From contig JBBIVJ010000002.1 of the NCBI GenBank assembly GCA_037439785.1, positions 1-64,000 of the forward strand: a stretch of DNA of 64,000 nucleotides, in the 5' to 3' direction. The translations under genes were made by a program, and so were the position numbers. Below, in pieces: positions 18,301 to 25,201 of the stretch; positions within the stretch are counted from its first letter, which is position 1, and each line of letters opens with the position of its first letter. The notes under the pieces are model-generated. The model saw only the letters and a program-made list of their open reading frames with translations. It had not been told where the DNA came from and made no database searches. Origin of the DNA: DSVZ01 sp037439785. Lineage in GTDB: Bacteria > Verrucomicrobiota > Verrucomicrobiia > Limisphaerales > J093.

Positions 18301-18548
18301 AGCAGGGAAAGGTGGCGTTGGCCGCTCCCGCCCGGCAACTCAAAGGGCTCGGCGCCGTGGTGGCGGCCCTGGGCAGCGCCCAATTGACCGTGCTGGGGGC
18401 GGACGCCGCCGGGGCATGGTCCCTCATTGGCGGCCCGGTGGCGACGGGCTGCTACTGGCCGGACCTGGGCCGGGCGGTGGTGGTCCCGGGATCGGCCCTG
18501 TGGCTGCCGTTGGGAGATTTCGGGGTGCTGGGTGTTCCGTTGAACTGA
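15336..18548 (+). CDS. Secreted beta-propeller domain protein
   Basis: 1070 residues. Residues 1-24 form a signal peptide ('LSWLVIGMWGWTVAVQAA'). ATG 15336 has a good ribosome site, AGGAG at 15324-15328, 7 bases upstream. The middle region shows the hallmark of the secreted C-terminal beta-propeller family (PF09826-type): 'TRFDGTRAYLVTFLRIDPLW', 'VVDLSDPTRPRVTGELEVPG' and 'WSTYIHPLGDRLVTVGIE', with further blades before and after. A glycine/tryptophan-rich stretch (about residues 750-785, 'RGGGGWWRWGGGGLWAGD') is unusual low-complexity sequence. No catalytic motif is recognised; a binding or scaffolding role outside the cell is likely. The gene stands alone between a double hairpin and the SDR gene. 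Confidence 0.8.
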   Translation: MKSGFSKLSWLVIGMWGWTVAVQAAVPEPPRIQRVSVAGPMIEVTVQVPPGLRKVTLETRTRVGAGAWVPRAVERLEGNGGVVTFRLPMTEVQELLRVRGDETEPLPAAFYGGQREFGGPAGAQPPLTPPADVLTGTPGRESDSFVGGGERAVVESDIWRRVGDTLYFFNQYRGLQVIRLEPVEAPTRAGTLPVSAAGEQLYVVSQPADGTERVVLLTRPGCGWDGDPVSEILIVHPAPAGGAEPVVTARVRLAGQVQESRLVGQALYVASQTYRQVRVPPKTDAGEPVEQWEYGLQIAALDLGDPDNPQVREPLWLPGYGNTVHATDRYLFAVVQDPQEGWKSRVRLVDISAPDGTLRAVGEVTPAGRVADKFKLHLAGDIFTVISEVSRWSAQGRQVSVLETFSLADPHRPRKLGELEVGHGEGLYATRFDGTRAYLVTFLRIDPLWVVDLSDPTRPRVTGELEVPGWSTYIHPLGDRLVTVGIEDPATWRVAVSLFDVRDPGRPALLARVPLGENPSWSEATQDEKAFTVLPEAGLILVPYQSWETNRTVSRVQLIDLEADSLTPRGVIEHAFQPRRATLHRDRILSVSGRELLSVDARDRDHPVVAARLELAWPVDFVLPAGEYLVEVSQHGEVWDTDAPQPVLRVVRATRPEQVLALRSLPAGLPVLQAVTLGDTGVVVQGEPGAYPWLDADPRAAPEAKSRLRVTTFDWRTLPALEPLGSLETSVAPLGAWGQWQALQPRPGLLVLAWRGGGGWWRWGGGGLWAGDVPALPVWWGGGGGARLLALDLTEPAAPRWVSDLELGAKDGGWGGSECFTAGGLVFRSYQRTVFLEGVRLPGQPPAAPYEIVLPDGTKQSVTPPDGVWVSRHYLDVVDHADPAHPTVRPPVNLPGELIGVAAEGALLFTVGAHWSEDGRSDGRTYVDACAYDGVSASRVAGLPLPAAEWPQVVTAAAGQIFLARPAPAPETAGMVEVWAVNEAGTFVQQGKVALAAPARQLKGLGAVVAALGSAQLTVLGADAAGAWSLIGGPVATGCYWPDLGRAVVVPGSALWLPLGDFGVLGVPLN

Positions 18549-18615
18549 GCGCTTCCAGCCGACACTCCCGGCGGGGAAACGCGGTGCGGCAGCGGAGCGA
18601 CTGGGCTCGCTCCGG

Positions 18616-19347
18616 GTGGGGTTGAAGGTTGACATCGCCGGGCAGCCCCGCCAAATCCCACCCATCAACCGCACCGCCCTGATCACCGGCGCGACCGGCG
18701 GCCTCGGTCGCGAAGTGGCCCGGCAGCTTCACGCCGCCGGATTTATCGTCTTTGTGACCGGCCGCGCCGCGGACCGCCTGGCCGATTTGCAGCGCGAGCT
18801 GGATTGCCCCGGCCTGGCGCTGGACCTGACCCCTGCCGACGCCGCACCGCGCCTGTATGCCGCCGCGCGCCAGGCGCTGGGGCGGGTGGATGTTCTCATC
18901 AACAACGCCGGCTTCAACCGGGCCAAAGACCCCATCCCCGCCCTCACCGTCGAGGACCTGGACGCCTCCTACGCCGTGAACGTGCGCGCCCCCATCCTGC
19001 TGGCCCGCGAGGCCCTCCGGGACATGGCCATGCGCGGCTCCGGGCACATCGTCAACGTGCTCAGCAGCATCGTGCACGTGAAGATGGAAAACTACGCCCT
19101 CTACACCGCCATGAAGCACGCCCTGCACGGCTTCACCGGCTGCCTGATCAAGGAAGCCCGCGCCGTGGGAGTGAAGGTCACCGCGGTCTATCCCGGTGGC
19201 ATCAACACCCGCTTTCGCCCCAATCCGCGCCCCGACTACCTCCGGCCCGGTTCCGCAGCGGCGATGCTCGTGGCCTGCGTGACCGCGCCCGACGATGTGG
19301 TGGTCCACGAACTGACCTTCCGCCCACAGGTGGAAACCAACTTCTAA
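18616..19347 (+). CDS. Short-chain dehydrogenase/reductase (SDR)
   Basis: 243 residues starting at GTG 18616; the exact start is uncertain because no ATG precedes the Rossmann motif. Cofactor motif 'TGATGGLG', structural 'NNAG', catalytic Ser in 'VNVLSSIVHV', and Y163-x3-K167 in 'YALYTAMK' form the classical SDR set, so NAD(P)-linked oxidation/reduction of an alcohol or ketone is expected. 'GRAADRL' after the second strand suggests NADP preference. The stop is 3 bases before the PfkB-type kinase gene, and the pair is probably one transcript acting on a sugar or polyol. Substrate unknown. Confidence 0.88.
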   Translation: MGLKVDIAGQPRQIPPINRTALITGATGGLGREVARQLHAAGFIVFVTGRAADRLADLQRELDCPGLALDLTPADAAPRLYAAARQALGRVDVLINNAGFNRAKDPIPALTVEDLDASYAVNVRAPILLAREALRDMAMRGSGHIVNVLSSIVHVKMENYALYTAMKHALHGFTGCLIKEARAVGVKVTAVYPGGINTRFRPNPRPDYLRPGSAAAMLVACVTAPDDVVVHELTFRPQVETNF

Positions 19348-19350
19348 CCC

Positions 19351-20283
19351 ATGTTCCTCTGTGTGGGCCCCACCCCGGCCGCCCAGCGGGTCATGGTCTT
19401 CCCCCGCCTGACCCTGGATGCCGTCAACCGCGCCCGCCTCACCTTCGACACCGCCGCCGGCAAGGCCGTCAACGTCGCCAAGGTCCTGCGTGCGTTGGGG
19501 GAGACGGTGGTGGTGACCGGGTTTGCGGGCGGCGACCGCGGGACGTTCCTCCTGGACACGCTCCACCGCCTCGGCGTGGCCGCCGACTTCGTGAATGTCC
19601 CCGAACGGACCCGGGAGTGCGTCACCGTCATTGACGAAGCGGGCGGCACGGTGACCGAGCTGGTCGAGGAAAGCCGGTGGGTGGCGCCCAGCGCCTACGA
19701 GGCCTTGTGGAGCCGGGTCTTGTTGCACCTGCCCGCGTGTCGCGCCGTGGTCCTGAGCGGCACGCTGACCCCCGAGGCGCCGGTGGATTTTTACGCGCGC
19801 TGCGTGGCGCGGGCACGTGCCGAGGGCCGCCTGACGGTGGTGGATGCCCGCGGCGCACCGCTGCTCGCCGTCCTGGCGGCCCGGCCCGGCCTGGTGAAGC
19901 CCAACCGCGCCGAGCTTGCTGCCACGGTGGGACGGGAGTTGCCGGATGAAACCGCCACCCTGGCCGCCGCCCGTGCCCTGCTCGCCCGCGGCGCGGAGCG
20001 GGTGGTGGTCACAGCCGGCCGGGAACCGCTCCTGGCGGTGCAGGGCGATTACGCCTGGCGCATTACCCCGCCCGCAGTGCAGCCCCGCAATCCCATCGGC
20101 TCCGGCGACGCCTTCACCGCGGCGCTGGTGGCGGCGCTGGCCCGCGGCGAAGAACTGGGCCCGGCCTGCCGCTGGGGCGCGGCCGCCGGGGCCGCCAACG
20201 CCTGCACGTGGTTGCCGGGCGAGGTGGACCCCGCCCAGGTGCGGGCCTTCGCCGCAGCCACGACCGTCGAACCCCTGTACTGA
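19351..20283 (+). CDS. PfkB-family sugar kinase (1-phosphofructokinase/LacC-like)
   Basis: 310 residues. The ribokinase-fold order is intact: 'GKAVNVAKVLRALGETVVVT' near the N-terminus, 'LSGTLTPEAP', 'VKPNRAEL', and the anion-hole/catalytic motif 'NPIGSGDAF' with base D253. The 'GKAxNVAxxL' pattern is typical of the FruK/LacC/PfkB hexose-kinase branch, which phosphorylates sugar phosphates. It sits 3 bases after the SDR gene. Candidate substrates are fructose 1-phosphate, tagatose 6-phosphate or fructose 6-phosphate; the sequence does not decide. This would be a second phosphofructokinase-type activity besides the gene at 2231. Confidence 0.88.
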   Translation: MFLCVGPTPAAQRVMVFPRLTLDAVNRARLTFDTAAGKAVNVAKVLRALGETVVVTGFAGGDRGTFLLDTLHRLGVAADFVNVPERTRECVTVIDEAGGTVTELVEESRWVAPSAYEALWSRVLLHLPACRAVVLSGTLTPEAPVDFYARCVARARAEGRLTVVDARGAPLLAVLAARPGLVKPNRAELAATVGRELPDETATLAAARALLARGAERVVVTAGREPLLAVQGDYAWRITPPAVQPRNPIGSGDAFTAALVAALARGEELGPACRWGAAAGAANACTWLPGEVDPAQVRAFAAATTVEPLY

Positions 20284-20351
20284 AGGGCAACGGAGGCGCG
20301 GATGCTCGATGGCCGTAGCCACCGTGGTGACGCGGGGCAGTCCACAGGTGC

Positions 20352-20582
20352 GCCGGCTTCCAGCCGGTCATGGGTCGAACGGGCCAACTGCCCGTCCCGC
20401 CGGGCTACCAGCCCGGCGGCGTAGCGCAGGCTTCTGAGCCTGCCGTATCGCCGGCTTCCAGCCGGCGAGCGGGAGGCTGCAAGGACCGTCAGCGAAACGA
20501 CTGACTGATTGTCGGCTGGCACTCCTGCCAGCCGGCCGGTCCGCGGGCTGCCAGTCCGCAATACGGCCGACTCCCGGTCGGC
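20352..20582. repeat. Array of seven short hairpins
   Basis: Seven palindromes in about 230 bases: 20352-20368, 20380-20394, 20397-20419, 20426-20443, 20449-20467, 20511-20536 and 20566-20582, plus a weaker one at 20543-20559. Loops are often TTCCA, TACCA or TTCTGA. The segment 20406-20467 resembles 48596-48655, so this is a dispersed family. It lies between the PfkB gene and the molybdenum cluster. No transposase is associated. Confidence 0.75.
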
Positions 20583-20592
20583 GCTACGGGCC

Positions 20593-20624
20593 GGAGTTTC
20601 GGAGTTTCAGAATTTCAGAGTTTC
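20593..20624. repeat. Octamer tandem repeat
   Basis: Four degenerate 8-base units: GGAGTTTC, GGAGTTTC, AGAATTTC and AGAGTTTC. No coding sense; directly follows the hairpin array. Confidence 0.6.
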
Positions 20625-20742
20625 AGTGTGGTGCGGCCGTCCCGGCTGCTCGGGCGTTGCAGGCCGGAGGCCCGGACTTCAAAGGGGGCGTTTGACTCCA
20701 AACCAGGGGCGGCTCACGATTCCCATGCTTCGTGGAGGCGCC

Positions 20743-20961
20743 ATGCTTGAGCCTCAAAACAAGCCGGCCGCCGAGGGCGGGGCAGGGGATACCGCCCCTT
20801 GCGCGGCCGCCACACCGGCCGAAGTCGGGGCTGGGTGCGAGCTGTGCGGGGCGCCGGGCGCGCTGGCGGTGGGGGGCCGCCACCTCTGTCCCGAGTGCAT
20901 CCAGGTGTCCGGTTCCTGTTGTCCGGAATTCGGGGCCTGGGATGCCTGGCCACGGCGCTGA
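20743..20961 (+). CDS. Small cysteine-rich protein, zinc-ribbon-like
   Basis: 72 residues from ATG 20743, which has GGAGG five bases upstream. The C-terminal half reads 'CELCGAPGALAVGGRHLCPE' followed by a further 'SGSCC': a C-x2-C pair, a C-x2-C pair, and a C-C. Such spacing suggests a metal-binding (zinc or Fe-S) knuckle. I do not recognise a named family. It precedes the MOT1-type transporter by 167 bases on the same strand and may belong with the molybdenum cluster. Its N-terminal 25 residues are low complexity. Confidence 0.55.
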   Translation: MLEPQNKPAAEGGAGDTAPCAAATPAEVGAGCELCGAPGALAVGGRHLCPECIQVSGSCCPEFGAWDAWPRR

Positions 20962-21128
20962 TCGGGTGGCGGTCCCGAACGGCGAGGGTCTCGGTCCCCG
21001 GCCGTGCGCCGACAGGACAAGGGTGGCGGAAAAGCCGCCGGCTTTGCCCCAGGTCAACGCCCGTGCCCTCCGGGAAGTTATCTTGCGGCAGTTGGAACAA
21101 CCTGCCCGAATGAGGGCACTCAAAGGCG

Positions 21129-22337
21129 ATGCAAGCGCCCGATTCATCCCCGGCTCCTCTGGTGGCCGCCGCGTCTGCGCCGGCGGCCCGGCCGGCGGTG
21201 GTATGGCGTTTGAACCGCCACGAGCTGGCGGGGGCCTTTGGGGATCTGGGCACGGACCTGCCGTTGCTGGCGGCCATGATTCTGGCGGCCGGGCTCGATG
21301 CCGCGGGGGTCTTGATCACCTTCGGCCTGTTGCAGGTGTTCACCGCCTGGCGCTACCGCCTCCCCATGCCGGTCCAACCGCTGAAGGCGGTGGCGGCGCT
21401 GGTCATCACCCAGCAACTGCCGGCCGGGGTCCTCCACGGCGCCGGTCTGGCCATCGGCCTGGTGATGCTGGGGTTGACGGCGACCGGGATGCTGGGGTGG
21501 TTGGCCCGGGCCATCCCGGTGCCGGTGGTGCGCGGCATCCAGTTCGGTCTCGGTCTACAACTGGCCCTGCTGGCGACGCGCGATTTTGTGGTGCGGGACG
21601 GCCTCACCGGCTGGCTGCTGGCCGCCGGGGCCTTCGCGCTGACGGTGGGGTTGTGGAATCACCGGCGCTGGCCGGCGGCGCTGGCGGTGGTGGGGCTGGG
21701 GGGGGTGTATGCGGCCGTGTTCCGGCTGGACTGGGGGGCGGTGGCCGCGGGGGCGGGGCTGGTGCTGCCGCAGCCGCGCTGGCCCACGCCGGCGGAAGTC
21801 GCCACCGGCCTGGTGGTGCTGGCGCTGCCCCAACTGCCGTTGTCCCTGGCCAACTCGCTCCTGGCCACGCACCGGCTGGCTGCCGACCTGTTTCCCGACC
21901 GCGCTCCGTCGGTCGCCCGGCTGGGCTGGACCTACGGGCTGATGAACCTCGTGGCCCCCTGGCTGGGCGGGGTGCCGGTCTGCCACGGCAGCGGTGGCCT
22001 GGCCGGCCATCACGCCTTTGGCGCGCGTACCGGCACTTCGGTGCTCCTGTACGGCGCGCTGTTCCTGGGCGTCGGGCTGTTTTTCAGCCACAGCTTCGCG
22101 GTGCTGATTCAGGGCTTCCCGCGCGCCATCCTGGGCGTGCTGCTGTTTTTCGAAGGTCTGGCCCTGTTACGCCGCGTCACGGCAGCGGGGCTGGACGCCA
22201 CCGGCTGGCGGGTGACGCTGCTCACCGGCCTGTGCGCCGTCGGCCTGCCCAACGGCTACCTCATCGGCCTGGCCCTGGGCTGGCTGGGGCATGGCTGGTG
22301 GACCCGGCGGTCCGGCGCTCCGCCGACGCCCGAATGA
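21129..22337 (+). CDS. MOT1-type molybdate/sulfate transporter
   Basis: 402 residues with about ten hydrophobic segments. 'NRHELAGAFGDLGTDLPLL' near residue 30 and 'GGVPVCHGSGGLAGHHAFGA' near residue 280 are the two signature motifs of the MOT1 family within the SulP-like superfamily. Members import molybdate with high affinity in plants and algae, and bacterial members are annotated as putative sulfate/molybdate transporters. Its position 10 bases before moaD and ahead of four more cofactor genes strongly favours molybdate. The first 25 residues are Ala/Pro-rich and probably cytoplasmic; an internal start is possible. Confidence 0.85.
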   Translation: MQAPDSSPAPLVAAASAPAARPAVVWRLNRHELAGAFGDLGTDLPLLAAMILAAGLDAAGVLITFGLLQVFTAWRYRLPMPVQPLKAVAALVITQQLPAGVLHGAGLAIGLVMLGLTATGMLGWLARAIPVPVVRGIQFGLGLQLALLATRDFVVRDGLTGWLLAAGAFALTVGLWNHRRWPAALAVVGLGGVYAAVFRLDWGAVAAGAGLVLPQPRWPTPAEVATGLVVLALPQLPLSLANSLLATHRLAADLFPDRAPSVARLGWTYGLMNLVAPWLGGVPVCHGSGGLAGHHAFGARTGTSVLLYGALFLGVGLFFSHSFAVLIQGFPRAILGVLLFFEGLALLRRVTAAGLDATGWRVTLLTGLCAVGLPNGYLIGLALGWLGHGWWTRRSGAPPTPE

Positions 22338-22347
22338 GGGAAACCCC

Positions 22348-22584
22348 ATGCGAATCCTGTTCTTCGCCCATCTCAAGAACGTGACCGGCTGTGCGGAAAT
22401 GCCACTGGATGCCGGCCCCCTGGATGCCGAAGGGCTCTGGCAACGGCTTCTCGCCGTCCATCCCGGCCTGGAGCGGTTCCGTTCCTCGGTCCGGCTGGCG
22501 CGCAACGCCGAGTACGCCCCGCCGGACACCCGGTTCGAGCCCGACGATGAAGTGGCCCTCATCCCGCCGGTCTCCGGCGGTTGA
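22348..22584 (+). CDS. moaD: Molybdopterin synthase sulfur-carrier subunit
   Basis: 78 residues, beta-grasp sulfur carrier ending in the required Gly-Gly ('LIPPVSGG'), which is adenylated and thiocarboxylated before donating sulfur to precursor Z. 'MRILFFAHLKNVTGC' is a typical MoaD opening. It lies 10 bases after the transporter and 3 bases before the MoaE part of the next gene, its direct partner in molybdopterin synthase. The activating enzyme MoeB is not in the window. Confidence 0.93.
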   Translation: MRILFFAHLKNVTGCAEMPLDAGPLDAEGLWQRLLAVHPGLERFRSSVRLARNAEYAPPDTRFEPDDEVALIPPVSGG

Positions 22585-22587
22585 CCC

Positions 22588-24237
22588 ATGCAGATCGAAA
22601 TCGCCCTCGGCCCCGATCCGCTTCCCCCCGCTGCGATGCCGGAGCTGACCACCGGCGACGTGGGGGCGGTGGTCACCTTTGAAGGCGTGGTGCGGGGCAC
22701 CGAAAACGGCCGGCCCATCGCCGCCCTCGAGTACGAGGCTTACCAGCCCATGGCCGAGAAGGTCATCCGGCAGGTGCTTGAGGCCCTGGGGCGGGAGCAC
22801 GCCTGTCACGGGGTGCGCGTGCGGCACCGGCTCGGCGTGGTGCCGGTGGGCGAGGCGGCCATCCAGGTCACGGCGGCGGCGGCGCACCGGGCCGGGGCGC
22901 TGGCGTTGGTGTCCGCCTTCATGGACCGGCTCAAGCAGGAGGTACCCATCTGGAAAGGCCGCAGCGTGCCCCTGACCGAGCCTGCCGCCGGCGCGGCCGA
23001 GCCCCCACCTGCCGGGGCGCCTTCACCAGCGACCGTGGCCAACGCCACTCCCGGGGCCGTGCGGGCGTTGGTGCGGCGGGTGGCACGGCCCCTGCCCGCG
23101 GAAGCCGTGCCGCTGGAGGCCGCAGCCGGCCGCGTCCTCCGCGAGCCGGTCTGCGCCCCCGAGGACCAGCCCCCTTTCGACCGCGCCGCGATGGACGGTT
23201 ACGCGGTGCGGCTGGACGACCCGGGCCCGCGTTTCGCGGTCGTGGACGAAATCCGCGCCGGCGACTGGAAACCGCGCCGGCTCCAGCCCGGGGAGGCCGT
23301 GCGCATCGCCACCGGTGCCGCCCTGCCCGGGCCGGGGCTGCAGGTGATCCCGCTTGAAACGGTGGCCGTCGAGACCGGCGGCATCCACCTGCGCGCTCGC
23401 GGCCCGGAGCGGCACGTGCGCTTGAGGGGCGAGGATGCCCCGGCCGGACAGGTGCTGGTGGAGGCGGGGACGGTGCTGACGCCGGGAGCGTTGGCCCTGC
23501 TGGCCAGCGTGGGTTGCATCCGGCCGATGGTGACGCGGCTTCCCCGCGTACGGCACGTGGTGACCGGCGGGGAAATCGTCCCGCCGGACCACCCGCCGGG
23601 GCCGGGGCAAATCCGCGACTCGAACTCGACCCTGGTGCGGGCGTTTCTGGCCGGGTGGGGCCTTGTGCCGGAGCAGGTGCGCCTGGGCGAAGACCTGGCG
23701 TCGTTGCAGGCGGCACTCCCGCCGCCGCACACCGACGGGAGGGCACCCGATCTGGTGCTGATTTCAGGCGGCGTCAGCGTGGGCCGGCATGACTTCACCC
23801 GCGCCGCCCTCGAGGCCGCCGGCTTCACCCTGCACGTGCACAAGACCGCCGCACGTCCGGGCCGGCCGCTGCTGGTGGCGCAGGGGGGGGAAACGCTGGC
23901 CTTCGGTTTGCCCGGCAATCCGCTGGCCCATTTCGTCTGCCTGCACCTGTATGTGCGGGCCGCCCTCGAAGTCATGCTGGGCCGGCCGCCTGCGGATTTC
24001 GTCACCGGCCGGCTGGCTGCGCCGTTGGCGGAGACCGCGGGCGACCGGGAGACGTTTTGGCCGGCGCGGATGCACCGGGAGGGGGCGGTCCTCCACCTGA
24101 CGCCCCTGCGCTGGCAAAGCTCGGGCGACCTGACCGCCCTGGCCGGGACCAACGCCCTGCTGCGGGTACCGGCCGGCGCCGCGCCCCTGGCGGCCGGGGC
24201 TGAAGTGCAATGCCTGCCCACCCTCCCCTGGCCATGA
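22588..24237 (+). CDS. MoaE-MoeA fusion: molybdopterin synthase large subunit plus molybdenum insertase
   Basis: 549 residues in a single frame. Residues 1 to about 132 are MoaE: 'GAVVTFEGVVRGTENGRPI', 'LEYEAYQPMAEKVIRQVLE', 'RHRLGVVPVGEAAI' and the active-site loop 'VPIWKGR' (K123). After an Ala/Pro linker (about 133-150) comes MoeA: 'PFDRAAMDGYAVR' (D203), 'IATGAALPGPG', 'LISGGVSVGRHDFT' (D402) and 'FGLPGNPLAHFVC'. MoaE with MoaD makes molybdopterin from cPMP; MoeA inserts molybdate into adenylylated molybdopterin. Fusing them could channel the unstable intermediate, although MogA acts between the two. The ATG follows the moaD stop by 3 bases and the stop overlaps the moaC start (ATGA). Confidence 0.93.
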   Translation: MQIEIALGPDPLPPAAMPELTTGDVGAVVTFEGVVRGTENGRPIAALEYEAYQPMAEKVIRQVLEALGREHACHGVRVRHRLGVVPVGEAAIQVTAAAAHRAGALALVSAFMDRLKQEVPIWKGRSVPLTEPAAGAAEPPPAGAPSPATVANATPGAVRALVRRVARPLPAEAVPLEAAAGRVLREPVCAPEDQPPFDRAAMDGYAVRLDDPGPRFAVVDEIRAGDWKPRRLQPGEAVRIATGAALPGPGLQVIPLETVAVETGGIHLRARGPERHVRLRGEDAPAGQVLVEAGTVLTPGALALLASVGCIRPMVTRLPRVRHVVTGGEIVPPDHPPGPGQIRDSNSTLVRAFLAGWGLVPEQVRLGEDLASLQAALPPPHTDGRAPDLVLISGGVSVGRHDFTRAALEAAGFTLHVHKTAARPGRPLLVAQGGETLAFGLPGNPLAHFVCLHLYVRAALEVMLGRPPADFVTGRLAAPLAETAGDRETFWPARMHREGAVLHLTPLRWQSSGDLTALAGTNALLRVPAGAAPLAAGAEVQCLPTLPWP

Positions 24238-24689
24238 ACCCCCCCCGCTCCTTTTCCCACCTGGACGAAGCCGGCGGCGCGCGGATGGTCAACGTGGGCG
24301 CCAAGCCGGTCCAGCTCCGCCGCGCCGTGGCCACCGGCCGGATCGTTTGCGCGCCGGGCACCCTGCGCGCCCTGCGCCGCCGGGCCCTGCCCAAGGGGGA
24401 CGTCCTGACCGTGGCCCAGATCGCCGGCATCCAGGCGGCCAAACGCACCGCGGACCTGATCCCGCTGTGTCATCCGCTGCCGTTGAGTCATGTCGCGATC
24501 GAGTTCCAGGTTCGGCGCGACCACATCCAGATCACCTGCACGGTCGAGACCAGCGCACAGACCGGCGTGGAGATGGAGGCGCTGACCGGCGTGAGCGTGG
24601 CGGCCCTGACACTTTACGACATGTGCAAGGCCGTGGATCGTGCCCTGCGGATCGAGGGCCTGCACCTGGTCGGGAAAACCAAGCAATGA
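24234..24689 (+). CDS. moaC: Cyclic pyranopterin monophosphate synthase
   Basis: 151 residues. It converts the MoaA product 3',8-cyclo-GTP to cPMP. The ATG at 24234 overlaps the preceding stop. Signature stretches 'FSHLDEAGGARMVNVGAK', 'AKRTADLIPLCHPLPLSHV' and 'VEMEALTGVSVAALTLYDM' followed by 'CKAVDR' are complete and contain the active-site residues of the family. Stop overlaps the mogA ATG by 4 bases. Confidence 0.96.
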   Translation: MNPPRSFSHLDEAGGARMVNVGAKPVQLRRAVATGRIVCAPGTLRALRRRALPKGDVLTVAQIAGIQAAKRTADLIPLCHPLPLSHVAIEFQVRRDHIQITCTVETSAQTGVEMEALTGVSVAALTLYDMCKAVDRALRIEGLHLVGKTKQ

Positions 24690-25201
24690 TCATCGGCCGC
24701 CTGACCATCAGCGACCGTGCCAGCGCGGGCGTTTACGAAGACCGCAGCGGGCCGGAAATCGAAGCCGTCCTGCGCGAACTCCTCGGCCCGCAGCTCCGGT
24801 TCCGGGCGGCCGTGGTGCCGGATGAGCAGGAACTCATCGCCGCCCGCCTGCGGGCGTGGGCCGACGCCGGCTGCGACCTCATCGTCACCACCGGCGGCAC
24901 GGGCCTCGGCCCGCGCGACGTCACCCCTGAGGCCACCCGCGCGGTGTTGGAGCGGGAACTGCCCGGCTTCGGCGAAGCCATGCGACTGGGCACACTCGGC
25001 CGCAGCCCCACCGCGATCCTGTCCCGCGCCACCGCCGGCACGCGCGGCCGCTGCCTGATCGTGAACCTGCCCGGCAAACCCGCCGCGGTGCGCGAATGCC
25101 TGGAAGTGCTGGCGCCGGCCCTGCGCGAGGCGCTGGCGCATTTGCGCGGCGAGGACCCGCACGTCACGGCCGCCGCCGCCGCTTCGCCCCCCGCCCCATG
25201 A
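24686..25201 (+). CDS. mogA: Molybdopterin adenylyltransferase
   Basis: 171 residues. It adenylates molybdopterin for the MoeA step. 'LTISDRASAGVYEDRSGPEI' and 'DLIVTTGGTGLGPRDVTPEA' are the MogA/MoaB signature, and 'LPGKPAAVRECLEVL' the C-terminal motif. The MogA name is preferred over MoaB because of 'LTISDRASAG.YEDxSGP'. The last ~10 residues are a variable Ala/Pro tail. Coupled to moaC and moaA by 4-base overlaps at both ends. Confidence 0.92.
   Translation: MIIGRLTISDRASAGVYEDRSGPEIEAVLRELLGPQLRFRAAVVPDEQELIAARLRAWADAGCDLIVTTGGTGLGPRDVTPEATRAVLERELPGFGEAMRLGTLGRSPTAILSRATAGTRGRCLIVNLPGKPAAVRECLEVLAPALREALAHLRGEDPHVTAAAAASPPAP

Larger units (their letters stand above)
20284..20742. other. 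Repeat-filled intergenic region
   Basis: 459 bases without a supported gene. It holds an array of seven hairpins (20352-20582) followed by an octamer tandem tract (20593-20624). Apparent open frames through it consist only of these repeats. Confidence 0.6.

Noticed and set aside
15069..18686. A 1205-residue minus-strand open frame
   Set aside because: Antisense shadow of the beta-propeller gene; composition is His/Arg/Pro-rich and no domain is visible.
20962..21128. Molybdenum-cofactor riboswitch before the transporter
   Set aside because: No recognisable conserved Moco-riboswitch core could be made out by eye in the 167-base gap; a covariance-model search would be needed to claim one.
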